A stretch of DNA of 64,000 nt from Citreimonas salinaria (GTDB lineage Bacteria > Pseudomonadota > Alphaproteobacteria > Rhodobacterales > Rhodobacteraceae). Every line of letters begins with the position of its first letter. Position 1 is the first letter of the stretch. Of this stretch, positions 1 to 9,392 are shown one piece after another. The DNA is taken from assembly GCF_900107235.1 (NCBI RefSeq), contig NZ_FNPF01000015.1, forward strand, positions 42,301 through 106,300, read 5' to 3'. Position numbers and translations under genes: made by a program. The notes below the pieces were generated by a model. That model searched no databases, had not been told where the DNA came from, and saw only the letters and a program-made list of their open reading frames with translations.

Positions 1-717
1 CATCACCGCGATCCGGTCAGATATGTGTTCGACCACTCCAAGGTCATGGCTGACGAACAGATAGGTGAGATCGAAATCCTGCCGCAGCTTGACGAACAGG
101 TTGAGCACCTGCGCCTGAATTGAGACGTCCAGCGCCGCGACCGACTCGTCGCAGACAAGGAAGTGGGGCCGCACCGCCAGCGCACGCGCGATGCCGATCC
201 GCGCGCGTTGCCCGCCCGAGAACTGGTGCGGGTACCGTTTGCCCATGCTGGGGTCGAGGCCGACCTGATCGAGGAGATCCTCGACATAGGACGCCATCTG
301 GTTGCGCTGCACGATGCCATGGAAGCGTGGGGCCTCGCCCACGATTTCGCGGACCTGCAACCGGGGGTTCAGCGAGGACATGGGGTCTTGGAAGATCATC
401 TGGATCTTGAGCGCGGCATCCCGGGCGGCGGCGCCCTTCAGCGTCGAGACATCCTGCCCATTGTAGAGGATGCGCCCCTCTGACGGCGTGGTCAGCCCCG
501 CAACCATGCGGCCCAGTGTGGATTTGCCGCAGCCGGATTCGCCGACAAGGCCCAGCACCTCGCCCCGGCGGATGTCCAGGTTGACAGTGTCGACGGCATG
601 GACGGTCGCCGGAGCGATCTTGGCACCCAGCTTCCGCGCTGTCCGTTCGGCGAGATCCAAGTCCTTCGAAAAGCGCTTGGACACGCCGTCGATCTGGAGA
701 ATCGTGTCAAAACTCAA
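1..717 (-). CDS. Dipeptide/oligopeptide ABC transporter ATP-binding protein (DppF/OppF-like), 3' end outside window
   Basis: Second ATPase of a peptide/nickel-type importer, acting on the cytoplasmic face of the permease. The first 239 codons are present. I read a Walker A motif GESGCGKST near residue 58, the signature QFSGGQRARIGIARAL, and a Walker B stretch FLVCDESVAALD followed by the DppF-typical DVSIQAQ. The start is TTG at 717, overlapping the preceding ATPase stop as TTGA, so translation is probably coupled. The reading frame runs off the left edge, so the oligopeptide/dipeptide C-terminal domain cannot be seen. The substrate cannot be deduced from the ATPase. Confidence 0.93.
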   Translation of the reverse strand, partial: MSFDTILQIDGVSKRFSKDLDLAERTARKLGAKIAPATVHAVDTVNLDIRRGEVLGLVGESGCGKSTLGRMVAGLTTPSEGRILYNGQDVSTLKGAAARDAALKIQMIFQDPMSSLNPRLQVREIVGEAPRFHGIVQRNQMASYVEDLLDQVGLDPSMGKRYPHQFSGGQRARIGIARALAVRPHFLVCDESVAALDVSIQAQVLNLFVKLRQDFDLTYLFVSHDLGVVEHISDRIAVM

Positions 718-1700
718 GACGTCGCCTTCCCGTTGGCTTCGGAATGGGGATGATGGCAGCGTACGCTGCGGTCGGGGCCTGCGGGATCCAGCGTGGGCTC
801 AACTTCGCAGACGCGATCTGCGCGCGGACAGCGGGGGGCGAACTTGCATCCTTGCGGCAGCTTCAGCAGCGAGGGCGTCATCCCCTTGATCTGCGTCAGC
901 ATTGCTCCATGGCGCTTGCCTTGCGGCACGCTGTCGATCAGCCCGCGCGTATACGGGTGACGCGGGTTCGATATGACGTCGGAGGTCGGACCTTCCTCGA
1001 TGATGCGGCCAGCATACATGACGGCCAGCCGGTCGGCGAGGCCGGAAACGACGGCCAGGTCATGGGTGATCCAGATTAGCGCCGTGCCCGATTGGGCACA
1101 GATGTTCTGCACCTCGGAAAGGATCTGGGCCTGAATCGTGACATCCAATGCGGTCGTGGGCTCGTCTGCGATAATCAGGTCGGGCTTGTGCAGCAGCGCA
1201 ATGGCGATGGCCACGCGTTGGCGCATCCCGCCCGAGAACTGGTGTGGATAGCTTTGCAACCGCTCGTCGGGCGAGGAGATGCCAACCTGGACCAGCGCCT
1301 CGCGTGACCTGCGCAGCGCCTCGGCCTTGGAAACGTTGTCGTGCGCGCGCACGGTTTCGACCATCTGCGTGTCGACTCGCAGGACAGGGTTCAGCGTCAT
1401 CATCGGATCTTGAAAGATCATCGCGATGCGCTTGCCCCGCAGGTTGCGCATGATGGCCTCGCCACCCGCAAGCAGGTCATCGCCGTCAAACAGGATCTGT
1501 CCCCCGGCGACGCGGCCGGGCGGATCGATGAGCCCCAGGATGGAAAAGCCGGTGACGGACTTACCCGACCCGGACTCGCCGACCAGCCCCAGGATTTGCC
1601 CCCTATCCAGCGAGAAACTGACTCCGTCCACCGCCTTGGCCACACCGTCGCGGGTGAAGAAGTGCGTCTGTAGGTTCTTGACGTCCAGTAGTGCGGTCAT
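714..1700 (-). CDS. Dipeptide/oligopeptide ABC transporter ATP-binding protein (DppD/OppD-like)
   Basis: 328-residue ATPase that powers peptide import together with the downstream ATPase. Walker A is at residues 41-48 (GESGSGKS). The signature [13 protein letters not shown] and Walker [13 protein letters not shown] follow. The C-terminal Cys-rich segment [18 protein letters not shown] is the OppD/DppD extension seen in two-ATPase peptide importers. It overlaps the upstream permease by ATGA and the next ATPase by TTGA, so the four transport genes form one tightly coupled operon. Length and motifs are normal for the family. Confidence 0.96.
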   Translation of the reverse strand: MTALLDVKNLQTHFFTRDGVAKAVDGVSFSLDRGQILGLVGESGSGKSVTGFSILGLIDPPGRVAGGQILFDGDDLLAGGEAIMRNLRGKRIAMIFQDPMMTLNPVLRVDTQMVETVRAHDNVSKAEALRRSREALVQVGISSPDERLQSYPHQFSGGMRQRVAIAIALLHKPDLIIADEPTTALDVTIQAQILSEVQNICAQSGTALIWITHDLAVVSGLADRLAVMYAGRIIEEGPTSDVISNPRHPYTRGLIDSVPQGKRHGAMLTQIKGMTPSLLKLPQGCKFAPRCPRADRVCEVEPTLDPAGPDRSVRCHHPHSEANGKATS

Positions 1701-2605
1701 TTCTGCAACCTCGGGTTCAGGACGTCGCGCAGGCGGTCGCCGACAAGGTTGATGGCGATGATGGTCACCACCAGCGCAATGCCGGGAAACACGCTGATCC
1801 AGTAGTTGCCCGACAGAAGGTAGTCATAGCCATTGGCGATCAGCAGCCCGAGCGAGGGCTCGGTGATGGGTACGCCGACGCCGAGGAAGGACAGCGTGGC
1901 TTCAAGCGCGATGGCCTGAGCGATCTGAACGGTCGCGACAACAATAAGGGGCGGGACGCAATTGGGCAGCAGGTGGCGGAACATGATGCGGCGGCTTGGC
2001 AGCCCGAGACAACGAGCCGCGTCGATGTAATCCTTGCTCCGCTCGACCATGGCCGAACTGCGGACCGTGCGGGCGTAGTATGCCCATTGTACGATCACCA
2101 GCGCCATGATGACCTTGTCCACCCCGCGCCCAAGCAGGGCCAAAAGGATCAACGCAATCAGGATGGCAGGAAAGGACAGCTGCAGATCGACGATCCGCAT
2201 GATGATGCTGTCCAGCCTGCCGCCGAAAAACGCCGCAAAGACGCCCACGATCGTGCCGATCGTGATGGCCAGCGCCAGCGAGACGGTGGCCACCAACAGG
2301 CTGATCCGCAGCCCGTACATGATCGCCGACAGCATGTCGCGGCCCTGCTGGTCCGTGCCCAGCCAGTAGGTCATCTCAGTATCGAAGCTGGTTTCGCCGG
2401 GCGGCAGGGAGCTGTCCATGATGTTCAGCTGCGCCAGATCATAAGGATTCTGGGGTGCGAGCCACGGCGCCGCAATGGCGATCAACGCCACCAGTCCGAA
2501 CAGGATGAGGCCCACGACGGCCACGGGATCCTCGATGAACTGCTTGGCGATGCGCTTGCTCGGGCTGTCGATACGCACCGGCGTGTTAGTTGCGATTTCG
2601 GTCAT
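1697..2605 (-). CDS. Dipeptide/oligopeptide ABC transporter permease (DppC/OppC-like)
   Basis: 302-residue inner-membrane permease. After a cytoplasmic N-terminus of about 35 residues there is a first hydrophobic segment, then a periplasmic stretch and further membrane segments typical of BPD_transp_1. The EAA-type coupling loop reads ARCLGLPSRRIMFRHLLPN and would contact the ATPases. It overlaps both neighbours by ATGA, which sets this start at 2605. It would form the translocation pore with the DppB-like protein encoded just before it. Confidence 0.95.
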   Translation of the reverse strand: MTEIATNTPVRIDSPSKRIAKQFIEDPVAVVGLILFGLVALIAIAAPWLAPQNPYDLAQLNIMDSSLPPGETSFDTEMTYWLGTDQQGRDMLSAIMYGLRISLLVATVSLALAITIGTIVGVFAAFFGGRLDSIIMRIVDLQLSFPAILIALILLALLGRGVDKVIMALVIVQWAYYARTVRSSAMVERSKDYIDAARCLGLPSRRIMFRHLLPNCVPPLIVVATVQIAQAIALEATLSFLGVGVPITEPSLGLLIANGYDYLLSGNYWISVFPGIALVVTIIAINLVGDRLRDVLNPRLQK

Positions 2606-3579
2606 CCATTCATCTCCGACAGGCGGATGCGTGGATCCAGAAGCGAATAGATCACATCGACCAGCAGGTTGATCGCGACGATGATCAGCACCGTCAGCAT
2701 CAGATAAGCGACGATCACGGGACGATCGAGCAGGTTGATGCTGTCGATCAGCAGCTTTCCCATGCCGGGCCAGGCGAAAACGGTCTCGGTCACGATCGCA
2801 AAGGCGACCATCGATCCGAGCTCAAGCCCGATGATGGTGACGACGGGGATCATGATGTTCTTGAGCACATGGACCAGCACCACACGGCGGCCCGACAGGC
2901 CCTTGGCGCGAGCGAACTTGACATAGTCCTGCAGGCACACCTCGCGCGTGTTGGCGCGGGCAAGGCGGATGATCAGCGACATCTTGAACAGCGCCAGATT
3001 GATGGCCGGCAGTATAAGATGCGACAGCCCGTCCAGCGTCAGAAAGCTGACCTGCAGCCCCAGGAATTCGGTAGTTTCCCCGCGTCCGCCCGCGGGCAGC
3101 CAGCCCAGAATAACCGCGAAAATCAGGATCAGCAGCATTCCCTGCCAGAAATTCGGAAGCGAAAAGCCCAGAAGCGAGCCTCCCATGATCGAGCGTCCCG
3201 CGATGCTGTAAGGCCGCAGCCCTGCCCAGACCCCAAGAGGAATGCCGATGCCGACTGATAGTAGCAGCGCGACCAGCGCCAGCTCCATCGTGGCGGGTAG
3301 CCTTTCAAGAATGATGTCAAGCGCGGGGCGACCGTAGACGAAAGAAGTCCCCAGATCGCCCTGCAGAGCGTTCATCACGAAGATACCGAATTGCTGGTAC
3401 AGGGGCTTGTCCAAGCCGAGGCGTTCGGTCGTGGCGATGATGTCGGCCTGTGTGGCTTCGGGGTTGATCAGCACATCGACCGGATTGCCGATGAAATAGA
3501 CGCCGATAAAGACCAGAATGGCCATTGCCACGAGGGCAAGCAGGCTCTGGCCCAGGCGGCGGACAAGATAGACGATCAT
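2602..3579 (-). CDS. Dipeptide/oligopeptide ABC transporter permease (DppB/OppB-like)
   Basis: 325-residue permease beginning MIVYLVRRLGQSLLALVAM, the usual N-terminal membrane anchor of DppB proteins. A family-typical loop GLDKPLYQQFGIFVMNALQG follows, then the coupling loop FARAKGLSGRRVVLVHVLKN. Its last codon overlaps the DppC-like start. It is separated from the binding-protein gene by 67 bases holding a strong hairpin, so its transcript level may be lower than that of the binding protein. Confidence 0.95.
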   Translation of the reverse strand: MIVYLVRRLGQSLLALVAMAILVFIGVYFIGNPVDVLINPEATQADIIATTERLGLDKPLYQQFGIFVMNALQGDLGTSFVYGRPALDIILERLPATMELALVALLLSVGIGIPLGVWAGLRPYSIAGRSIMGGSLLGFSLPNFWQGMLLILIFAVILGWLPAGGRGETTEFLGLQVSFLTLDGLSHLILPAINLALFKMSLIIRLARANTREVCLQDYVKFARAKGLSGRRVVLVHVLKNIMIPVVTIIGLELGSMVAFAIVTETVFAWPGMGKLLIDSINLLDRPVIVAYLMLTVLIIVAINLLVDVIYSLLDPRIRLSEMNG

Positions 3580-3612
3580 GGCGGGGTCCTTCGGTCCGGC
3601 ACTCGGCGAGAG

Positions 3613-3638
3613 GCCGGCACCCCGCGAGGGGTGCCGGC
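3613..3638 (-). promoter_or_regulatory. Intercistronic hairpin between binding-protein and permease genes
   Basis: Perfect 11-bp inverted repeat (3613-3623 and 3628-3638) around a GCGA tetraloop, in the gap between the binding-protein stop and the permease start. There is no run of T after it, so it reads as a processing or stabilising structure rather than a full terminator. By analogy with other ABC operons it would keep the binding-protein mRNA more abundant than the permease mRNA. Confidence 0.6.
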
Positions 3639-3646
3639 AGGTCGGG

Positions 3647-5257
3647 TCACTCGGACGCGGGCTCGACTTTGGTGGCCATGGTGTACTGGTCCACGCGCGG
3701 CTCGTAGGACAGGTTCGGCTTCATCGCCCACACCGTCTGTTCGTAGTGCAGCGGGATGATGCCGTAATCGTTCAGCACCATGGTTTCGGCCTCCTGCAGC
3801 ATCCGATCGCGTTTGGTGTCGTCAATGGTCGACATCGCCTCGAGCAGCAGGGCGTCCATCTCGGGGTTGGAATAGCGGCCGGCGTTGGTCGGCCCCATGC
3901 CCGTATCCGGATCATATGTTGCGACCAGAGACTTCAGCGGCGAGGACATGTCACCCGAGGATGCGCCCCAGCCGGCCATGTAGATTGGGAACTCCAAGTC
4001 GTTGCGACGCGAGAAAAACTGGCTGGCCGTGCTGGCGTCGACGCGCGTGTCGATACCGATCTGCGCCAGCATCTGGGCGACGGCCTGTGCGACCTGTTCG
4101 TCGTTGATGTAGCGATCGTTCGGCGTGCCGAGCGTGATCGAGAAACCGTCGGGGTAGCCGGCTTCGGCCAGAAGCTCCTTGGCGCGTTCGGGGTCATAGG
4201 GATCGACCGGACGCTCCGAGGTACCGAACATCGGCGGCGGCAGCAACTCGCCTGCCGCCACGGCATATCCGCCCATGATGCGTTCCACGATAGCGTCGCG
4301 GTTGATCGACAACGAGATCGCCTCACGCACGCGGGGATCCAGCAGCGGGTTCTCGCCATCAGTGCCGCTGATACCGGGGGCATCCTCAAGCTGCTGCATG
4401 TGCAGATAGATCACCCGGTTCGACAGGGCATCCACGACCTTCAAACCGGCGTCTTCGATTCGCGGAAGATCCTGGATGGGCGGCGATTCGATCATGTCCA
4501 CGTCGCCGGCCAGCAGTGCCGCCACGCGTGGGCCGTCGCTGGTGATGGGGCGCATCACGACGCGCTCCCAGTCCGGCGTGCCACCCCAGTATTCGTCAAA
4601 GCGCGAAAGGACGACTTCGGAGCCGCGGGTATAGGTTTCCAGCTTGTAGGGACCAGTGCCCACGGCAACGTCGGGCGAGTTGAAAGCCGGCGCCTGGGGC
4701 ACTTCGCCCATCCCCTCGCAGGTGCCGTCGGGACCGTAGGTGATCTCTTCCTCGGCGCCCAGAGTGTCCGCGGACACGATTGCCAGACTCCACAGCTCGG
4801 TGGGCAGCAGGGGGTTGGTGGCCTTGGTGGTGATCGTCAGGGTGTGGTCGTCCTCGGCCGTCATGTCGGCGATGCCGGCGCTGTAGATGGTGAAGGGCGA
4901 GGGTGAGTTCTGCACCAGCGGGATCCGGCAGAACGAATAAATCACATCGCGCGCGGTAAACTCGGAGCCGTCGTGAAACGTGACGCCCTCACGCAGATTG
5001 AACCGCCAGGTGGTGTCGTCGATCGCCTCCCAGCTTTCGGCCAGACCGGGGGTGACCTTCTGCACGGCATCCTGGGTGGTCAGCGCCTCGAAGATGTTCT
5101 TGGCGACCTGGATGTTGGTGGACAGCTGATGGAATTGCGGGTCCATCGACGTCGCTTCGGACTTCAGCCCGATCGCCAGCTCCTGGGCTGTCGCGGGGCT
5201 GATGCCTGCGGCGGCAAGGCCGGCCACGATTGGCAGGGTTAGTGCTCTCATCTTCAT
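3647..5257 (-). CDS. Peptide/nickel-type ABC transporter substrate-binding protein (SBP_bac_5)
   Basis: 536-residue periplasmic binding protein. The start at 5257 is preceded by AGGAAAGG and gives a clean signal peptide (MKMRALTLPIVAGLAAAG, cleavage near TAQE). Longer upstream starts would spoil it. The body has the SBP_bac_5 pattern: an early SMDPQFHQ segment, FNLREGVTFHDGSEFTARDV, and a late LLAEAGYPDGF block. It is the first gene of the importer operon and would decide its ligand. The LysR gene and M20 deacetylase beside it suggest an acylated amino acid, peptide or opine-like compound. The ligand itself is inference. Confidence 0.94.
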   Translation of the reverse strand: MKMRALTLPIVAGLAAAGISPATAQELAIGLKSEATSMDPQFHQLSTNIQVAKNIFEALTTQDAVQKVTPGLAESWEAIDDTTWRFNLREGVTFHDGSEFTARDVIYSFCRIPLVQNSPSPFTIYSAGIADMTAEDDHTLTITTKATNPLLPTELWSLAIVSADTLGAEEEITYGPDGTCEGMGEVPQAPAFNSPDVAVGTGPYKLETYTRGSEVVLSRFDEYWGGTPDWERVVMRPITSDGPRVAALLAGDVDMIESPPIQDLPRIEDAGLKVVDALSNRVIYLHMQQLEDAPGISGTDGENPLLDPRVREAISLSINRDAIVERIMGGYAVAAGELLPPPMFGTSERPVDPYDPERAKELLAEAGYPDGFSITLGTPNDRYINDEQVAQAVAQMLAQIGIDTRVDASTASQFFSRRNDLEFPIYMAGWGASSGDMSSPLKSLVATYDPDTGMGPTNAGRYSNPEMDALLLEAMSTIDDTKRDRMLQEAETMVLNDYGIIPLHYEQTVWAMKPNLSYEPRVDQYTMATKVEPASE

Positions 5258-5393
5258 ATCCTTTCCTGTTGTGGGTCGTTCCGATTTTCGATCCCGAGGT
5301 TTGTCCCCGGCGGCGCAAACGTGCTTGGCGTCCACGCTACGATGCGATAATTCGAAGTCAATCAAAAATACCAATGCGGTTTGGTCATAGCTT

Positions 5394-6353
5394 ATGTCGC
5401 GTTCTGAAACATCCGCCAAGGCCAGAGACCGCAGCGCGGGCATCACGCTGCGCGAACTTCAGGTTTTGCAGGCCCTTGTCGCGTCCGGCACCGCGATTAG
5501 CGCCGCGCGCGAGCTGGGTATCTCTCAGTCGGCAGTCAGCCGAAGGTTGGCCCAGCTGGAGGATCGCCTGGGCTTTCTGCTGTTTGTTCGGGCAGGTGGG
5601 CGGCTGGTGCCGAAAGTCGAGGCATTGTCGATTAACGAGCAACTGACGCCGGTCTTTGACACGCTGGCACGCATCGCCAACCATTCGGGTGAACCCGAAA
5701 AGACGCATGCCGGTACATTGTCAGTCGTGGCCCCGCCAACAATCGCTCATCGATTCCTGCCGGCTCGGATTTCCGCCTTTAAGAAACAGAACCCGGATCT
5801 GCAGATCGCGTTCGACGTTCTGGCCAGCGACAGCCTGCTGACCGGCATCGCCGAGGGGCGGTTCGACGTCGGGATGACCGACAGCAACGTGTCCCATGAA
5901 GGCATCAGCCCCGAGCTACTGCTGGAAACGCAGGCAATCTGCATCCTGCCCAAGCGTCATCATCTTGCGTCCTTGGACGTCATTCGTGCCAAGGACCTGC
6001 AAGACGAGGCGTTCATCGCCCTGTCGCGCCGCCATTCCAGCCGTGCCGCGATCGACCGGCTGTTCGACCGAGCAGGCCTGCGCCTGAACCGTGTGCTCGA
6101 GGCCTCGACCAATGTGTCGGTGATGGAGTTCGTGCGCGAGGGTCTCGGCGTGTCGCTTTTGAATCCGTTTCCGCTGGTCCATCAGATGGGCGAGAGCATC
6201 GTCATGCGACCCTTCCTGCCCGCGATCGGCTACAGCACGAACTTCCTGCTTCCCTCCAGCCGCGCGCCCTCGTCGGCGGCGCTGGCCTTCATGCAGGCGG
6301 TGCGCGCGAGCCTCGACAGCACCGTCTATCCGACGCCCCCAATTCCGACCTGA
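5394..6353 (+). CDS. LysR-family transcriptional regulator
   Basis: 319 residues. The N-terminal winged helix-turn-helix (about residues 17-75) contains SAARELGISQSAVSRRLAQL, followed by a LysR substrate-binding domain that begins around residue 100. It is divergent from the ABC operon with a 136-base gap and lies 15 bases before the deacetylase gene, the usual arrangement for a LysR protein controlling both sides. A dyad CCAA-N6-TTGG at 5371-5384, just before the start, could be an operator. The ribosome binding site before the ATG is weak. The effector is unknown. Confidence 0.92.
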   Translation: MSRSETSAKARDRSAGITLRELQVLQALVASGTAISAARELGISQSAVSRRLAQLEDRLGFLLFVRAGGRLVPKVEALSINEQLTPVFDTLARIANHSGEPEKTHAGTLSVVAPPTIAHRFLPARISAFKKQNPDLQIAFDVLASDSLLTGIAEGRFDVGMTDSNVSHEGISPELLLETQAICILPKRHHLASLDVIRAKDLQDEAFIALSRRHSSRAAIDRLFDRAGLRLNRVLEASTNVSVMEFVREGLGVSLLNPFPLVHQMGESIVMRPFLPAIGYSTNFLLPSSRAPSSAALAFMQAVRASLDSTVYPTPPIPT

Positions 6354-6368
6354 CAAAGGAAAAACTCG

Positions 6369-7532
6369 ATGCCCACGCCGTCCAGCCGCGAGATCCTGGC
6401 CCAGTTGGTCGCCTTCGACACGACCAGCCGCGGGTCGAACCTGGCTCTGATCGACCATGTCCGGGACTACCTGTCCTCCTACGGCGTCGAAAGCCGCCTG
6501 GTGATGGATACCACGCGCCAGAAGGCGAACCTGTGGGCCACGATCGGGCCCGCCGACCGGCCGGGCGTGATCCTGTCGGGTCATACCGATACCGTGCCGG
6601 TAGACGGTCAGGAGTGGGCCAGCGACCCGTTTGCGCTGGACGCGCGGGAGGGGCGGCTCTTCGGGCGCGGATCGTGCGACATGAAGGGCTTTCTCGCCTG
6701 CGCGTTGGCGGCCGTGCCGGGCCTGGTGGCGCGCGACCTGGCGCGCCCGGTGCATCTGGCGTTCTCCTATGACGAAGAGGTCGGCTGTGTCGGTGTCGTC
6801 GGCCTGCTGGAAATGCTGCAGGCCGACGACATCCGCCCCGCCATGTGCATCGTCGGTGAGCCAACCCTGATGCAGGTGGTGATCGGCCACAAAGCGAAGC
6901 GTTCGATGCGAGTTACGGTGCGAGGCAGGGGGTGCCATTCCTCGCTGGCGCCGCAGGGCGTGAATGCGGTCAACTATGCAGCGCGGCTCGTCGTGCGGAT
7001 GCAGGACATCGCCGCGCGGCTGGCGTCGATGGGCGGCAACGACCCAGATTACGACATCACCCACAGCACGGCACATACCGGCATCATTCGCGGCGGCACC
7101 GCCCTAAACATCGTGCCCGACATTTGCACCTTCGACTGCGAGTTCCGGGTGCTGCCCTCCGAGGATGCCGATGCCCTGGTGCAGGAGCTGCGCGATTATG
7201 CCGCCGAGCTCGAGCTCCTGATGCAACAGGTCGCCCCCGAAGCGGGGATCGACATCGACCTCTACGCGCAGTTTCCGGGGCTCGAAACCGTGCCGGATGC
7301 GGATGTCGTGACGCTGACCAAGCGACTGACGGGCACCAACGGCCACTCCAAGGTGGCCTTCGGGACCGAGGGCGGCCGCTTTAACGAAATGCTTGGCGTG
7401 CCCACTGTGATTTGCGGGCCCGGCTCGATTTCGCAGGCGCACAAACCTGATGAGTATATCGAGCAGTCTCAGCTTGATGCTTGCGATGCGTTCTTGGTGC
7501 GTCTTGCGGACTGGGCTACGCAACGACGATAG
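6369..7532 (+). CDS. argE: M20-family deacetylase, acetylornithine deacetylase (ArgE)-like
   Basis: 387 residues, normal ArgE length. Cytoplasmic zinc hydrolase that removes an N-acyl group from an amino acid such as N-acetylornithine. Metal and catalytic motifs are all visible: SGHTDTVPV (His, Asp), GRGSCDMKGF (bridging Asp), SYDEEVGC (general-base Glu and Glu ligand), GEPT, and a late His in SQAHKPDEYIE. It follows the LysR gene by 15 bases with AAAGGA before the ATG. Lying beside a peptide importer rather than arginine genes, it may serve catabolism of imported acylated amino acids, so the ArgE name describes the family, not a proven substrate. Confidence 0.85.
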   Translation: MPTPSSREILAQLVAFDTTSRGSNLALIDHVRDYLSSYGVESRLVMDTTRQKANLWATIGPADRPGVILSGHTDTVPVDGQEWASDPFALDAREGRLFGRGSCDMKGFLACALAAVPGLVARDLARPVHLAFSYDEEVGCVGVVGLLEMLQADDIRPAMCIVGEPTLMQVVIGHKAKRSMRVTVRGRGCHSSLAPQGVNAVNYAARLVVRMQDIAARLASMGGNDPDYDITHSTAHTGIIRGGTALNIVPDICTFDCEFRVLPSEDADALVQELRDYAAELELLMQQVAPEAGIDIDLYAQFPGLETVPDADVVTLTKRLTGTNGHSKVAFGTEGGRFNEMLGVPTVICGPGSISQAHKPDEYIEQSQLDACDAFLVRLADWATQRR

Positions 7533-7574
7533 GCTTGGGCAACAAGGTATGTGATCCCAGGATATTCTTCCAAC

Positions 7575-7845
7575 TCAATTCCGGGAGGTTTCGTGCGCCT
7601 GAAGGCACCGTTCCATGTGCAGCTTGTCGATGCGGTGCATCAGTTTCAAATCGGCTTCCGAGACCGGGCGCGGCCGGTAATAGACGCTGCCCCGGCTAAT
7701 CCCCAGAACGATGGCTTGGCGGCTGACGCTCAGCTTCGCGGTGGGATCAATCATTCTTTTGCGCTCGGCAACAGACCCGCCTTGCCGAGCGCGACGGACA
7801 AAATACCGTTCTCCAGCGTCAGCTCTCCGATCTTCGCATTCAGGG
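7575..7845 (-). pseudogene. IS3-family element remnant: end of orfA and start of orfB
   Basis: Read on the minus strand from the edge of the adjacent IS. The last 30 or so codons of an orfA (ending near KAGLLPSAKE) overlap by ATGA an orfB that begins at 7754 with MIDPTAKLSVSRQAIVLGIS and RGSVYYRPRPVSEADL. That is the recognisable N-terminus of IS3 OrfB. OrfB breaks off after LHMER and meets a stop near 7575. The front of orfA was removed by or during insertion of the neighbouring IS903-type element. Confidence 0.75.
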
Positions 7846-8895
7846 GGCTTTGTTGCGCAAAAAGCGTGAAGCCCGCACTGCCCCTTTCCCCAGGCGGACT
7901 TATCCTGCGGGCTCTGTGACAGGTATGCCGAGCGCCGTGTAGCCGTTCAGGACGGCAGCGCGGATCTGGAGTTCTGCAACCTGACGGTCGAAGTCGCGTG
8001 CCATGAGGCTCTGCCCCAAAAGCTTCACGCAATGCATCTTCGTCTCGGCGCGGCTTCGGCGGTGGTATCCGCTCCACTTTCGCCAGATGGCGCGGCCGAG
8101 ATATTTCGAAGCGCGGAGCACCTCGTTCCGGGCGATTGCTCCGGCAGTCGATGGCTTCCACGGCCTGGCGTTCTTGCGCGGCGGGATGACGGCATGCGCG
8201 CCCCGGTCGGCGACGGCGTCGTGGCACTTGCGCGTATCGTAGGCACCGTCCGCGGTTACCGATCCGATCTCCACGTCCGCGGGAATCTGGCTCGGCAACT
8301 CTGGCAACATGGGCGCATCCCCCACGTTGCTACCGGTGACTTCGATGGCGCGGATTTCCAGCGTCCGTTCGTCGACGCCGATGTGGATCTTGCGCCATAA
8401 ACGGCGTTTCGCGCCGCCATGCTTGCGCGCGTGCCATTCGCCTTCACCCTCCGCCTTGATGCCGGTGCTGTCGATCAGCAGGTGCAGGGGACCTGTCGAG
8501 CCGCGATAGGGAATGCGGACGGCCAGGGTCTTCTGACGTCTGCTCAATGGGCTGAAATCCGGCACCGTCCAGTCGAGACCGATCAGCCGCAGGAGGTTCT
8601 CGACAAAGCCCGTCGTCTGACGAAGCGCCATGCCGAACAGCACCTTCATGGTCAGGCACGTCTGGATCGCGGCGTCGCTATATCGGGGCTGCCGACCTCG
8701 CTTGCCGGTTGGCGCTGGCACCCAGACCATCTCTGGGTCAAACCAGATCGTCAGGGAGCCACGCTGCTTCAGGGCTTCGTTGTAACCCGGCCAGTTCTTG
8801 GTCTTGTAGTCCGGTGGGATAGGTCTGCTCATGCAGCCCAGCTACCACTCTGGATTCACGAGATGTATCCCCCTCCGCCTTTGTGCAACAAAGCC
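7846..8895. mobile_element. IS5-family element, IS903 group, apparently intact
   Basis: About 1,050 bp bounded by inverted repeats GGCTTTGTTGCGCAAAAA (7846-7863) and, reversed, GGCTTTGTTGCACAAAGG (8878-8895), the ends typical of the IS903 group. It holds one full transposase gene. The nine bases outside each end (CATTCAGGG and CACGACCAC) do not match, so no target duplication is visible. The two sides also belong to different broken elements, which points to an adjacent deletion after insertion. Confidence 0.88.
7900..8832 (-). CDS. IS5-family (IS903-group) DDE transposase
   Basis: 310 residues, full length for the group. The first DDE aspartate lies in LLIDSTGIKAEGEGEWHARK, the second in SVTADGAYDTRKCHD, and the distal glutamate in the YHRRSRAETKMHCVKLLG segment. 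Start ATG at 8832 sits inside the right inverted repeat side. It fills almost the whole element and is its only gene. Confidence 0.92.
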   Translation of the reverse strand: MSRPIPPDYKTKNWPGYNEALKQRGSLTIWFDPEMVWVPAPTGKRGRQPRYSDAAIQTCLTMKVLFGMALRQTTGFVENLLRLIGLDWTVPDFSPLSRRQKTLAVRIPYRGSTGPLHLLIDSTGIKAEGEGEWHARKHGGAKRRLWRKIHIGVDERTLEIRAIEVTGSNVGDAPMLPELPSQIPADVEIGSVTADGAYDTRKCHDAVADRGAHAVIPPRKNARPWKPSTAGAIARNEVLRASKYLGRAIWRKWSGYHRRSRAETKMHCVKLLGQSLMARDFDRQVAELQIRAAVLNGYTALGIPVTEPAG

Positions 8896-9193
8896 CACGA
8901 CCACCCCCACCGGCAAACTCACCTTCCACGTCTTCGGCGCGCTTGCCGAGTTCGAGCGCACGCTGATCCGAGACCGCACCCAGGCCGGCCTTGCCGCGGC
9001 CCGCGCTCGGGGCCGCAAAGGCGGGCGCCGTCCCGCCCTCAACGCCGACAAGCGCGCGCTGGCCGTGCGCCTCTACAATGAGCGCGAGATGCCTATCCCC
9101 AGGATCTGCCGCATGATGGGGATCTCGAAGCCCACGCTCTACAGCTATGTCCGCGCCGCCAACGGCGTCACCATCGGTCCGCCGGCCAAATAG
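8896..9193 (+). pseudogene. Serine recombinase (Tn3-type resolvase), C-terminal half only
   Basis: Starts directly at the IS border and ends at a TAG at 9191-9193. I read KLTFHVFGALAEFERTLIRD, then ARARGRKGGRRPALNA and a helix-turn-helix region with ICRMMGISKPTLYSYV. These are the end of the catalytic domain and the DNA-binding domain of resolvases. The N-terminal part with the catalytic Ser is gone. The upstream codons now come from the IS end. A matching N-terminal fragment lies at about 16.2 kb on the other strand. Confidence 0.82.
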
Positions 9194-9392
9194 CGATGCC
9201 AAAACCGTGCCAAATAACGATGCCGGTCACATCCGGGGCAGAGGGCTCGTTTCCACACCCGTGCTTAACACTTCTCCCGTGGTGTGTTCAGAACAGGGGA
9301 ACCGCAGTTGGCTTTGAAGCCCTGAGCTGACCCTCTTGCTGCCGGGCGCGTGATGGATTCTGCGTGGGGAAACCCATCCTACTCAGTCTGTC

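Noticed and set aside
3578..4906. Plus-strand frame of 442 codons over the peptide-binding protein
   Set aside because: Exact antisense of a well-supported SBP_bac_5 gene. No family resemblance and no ribosome site.
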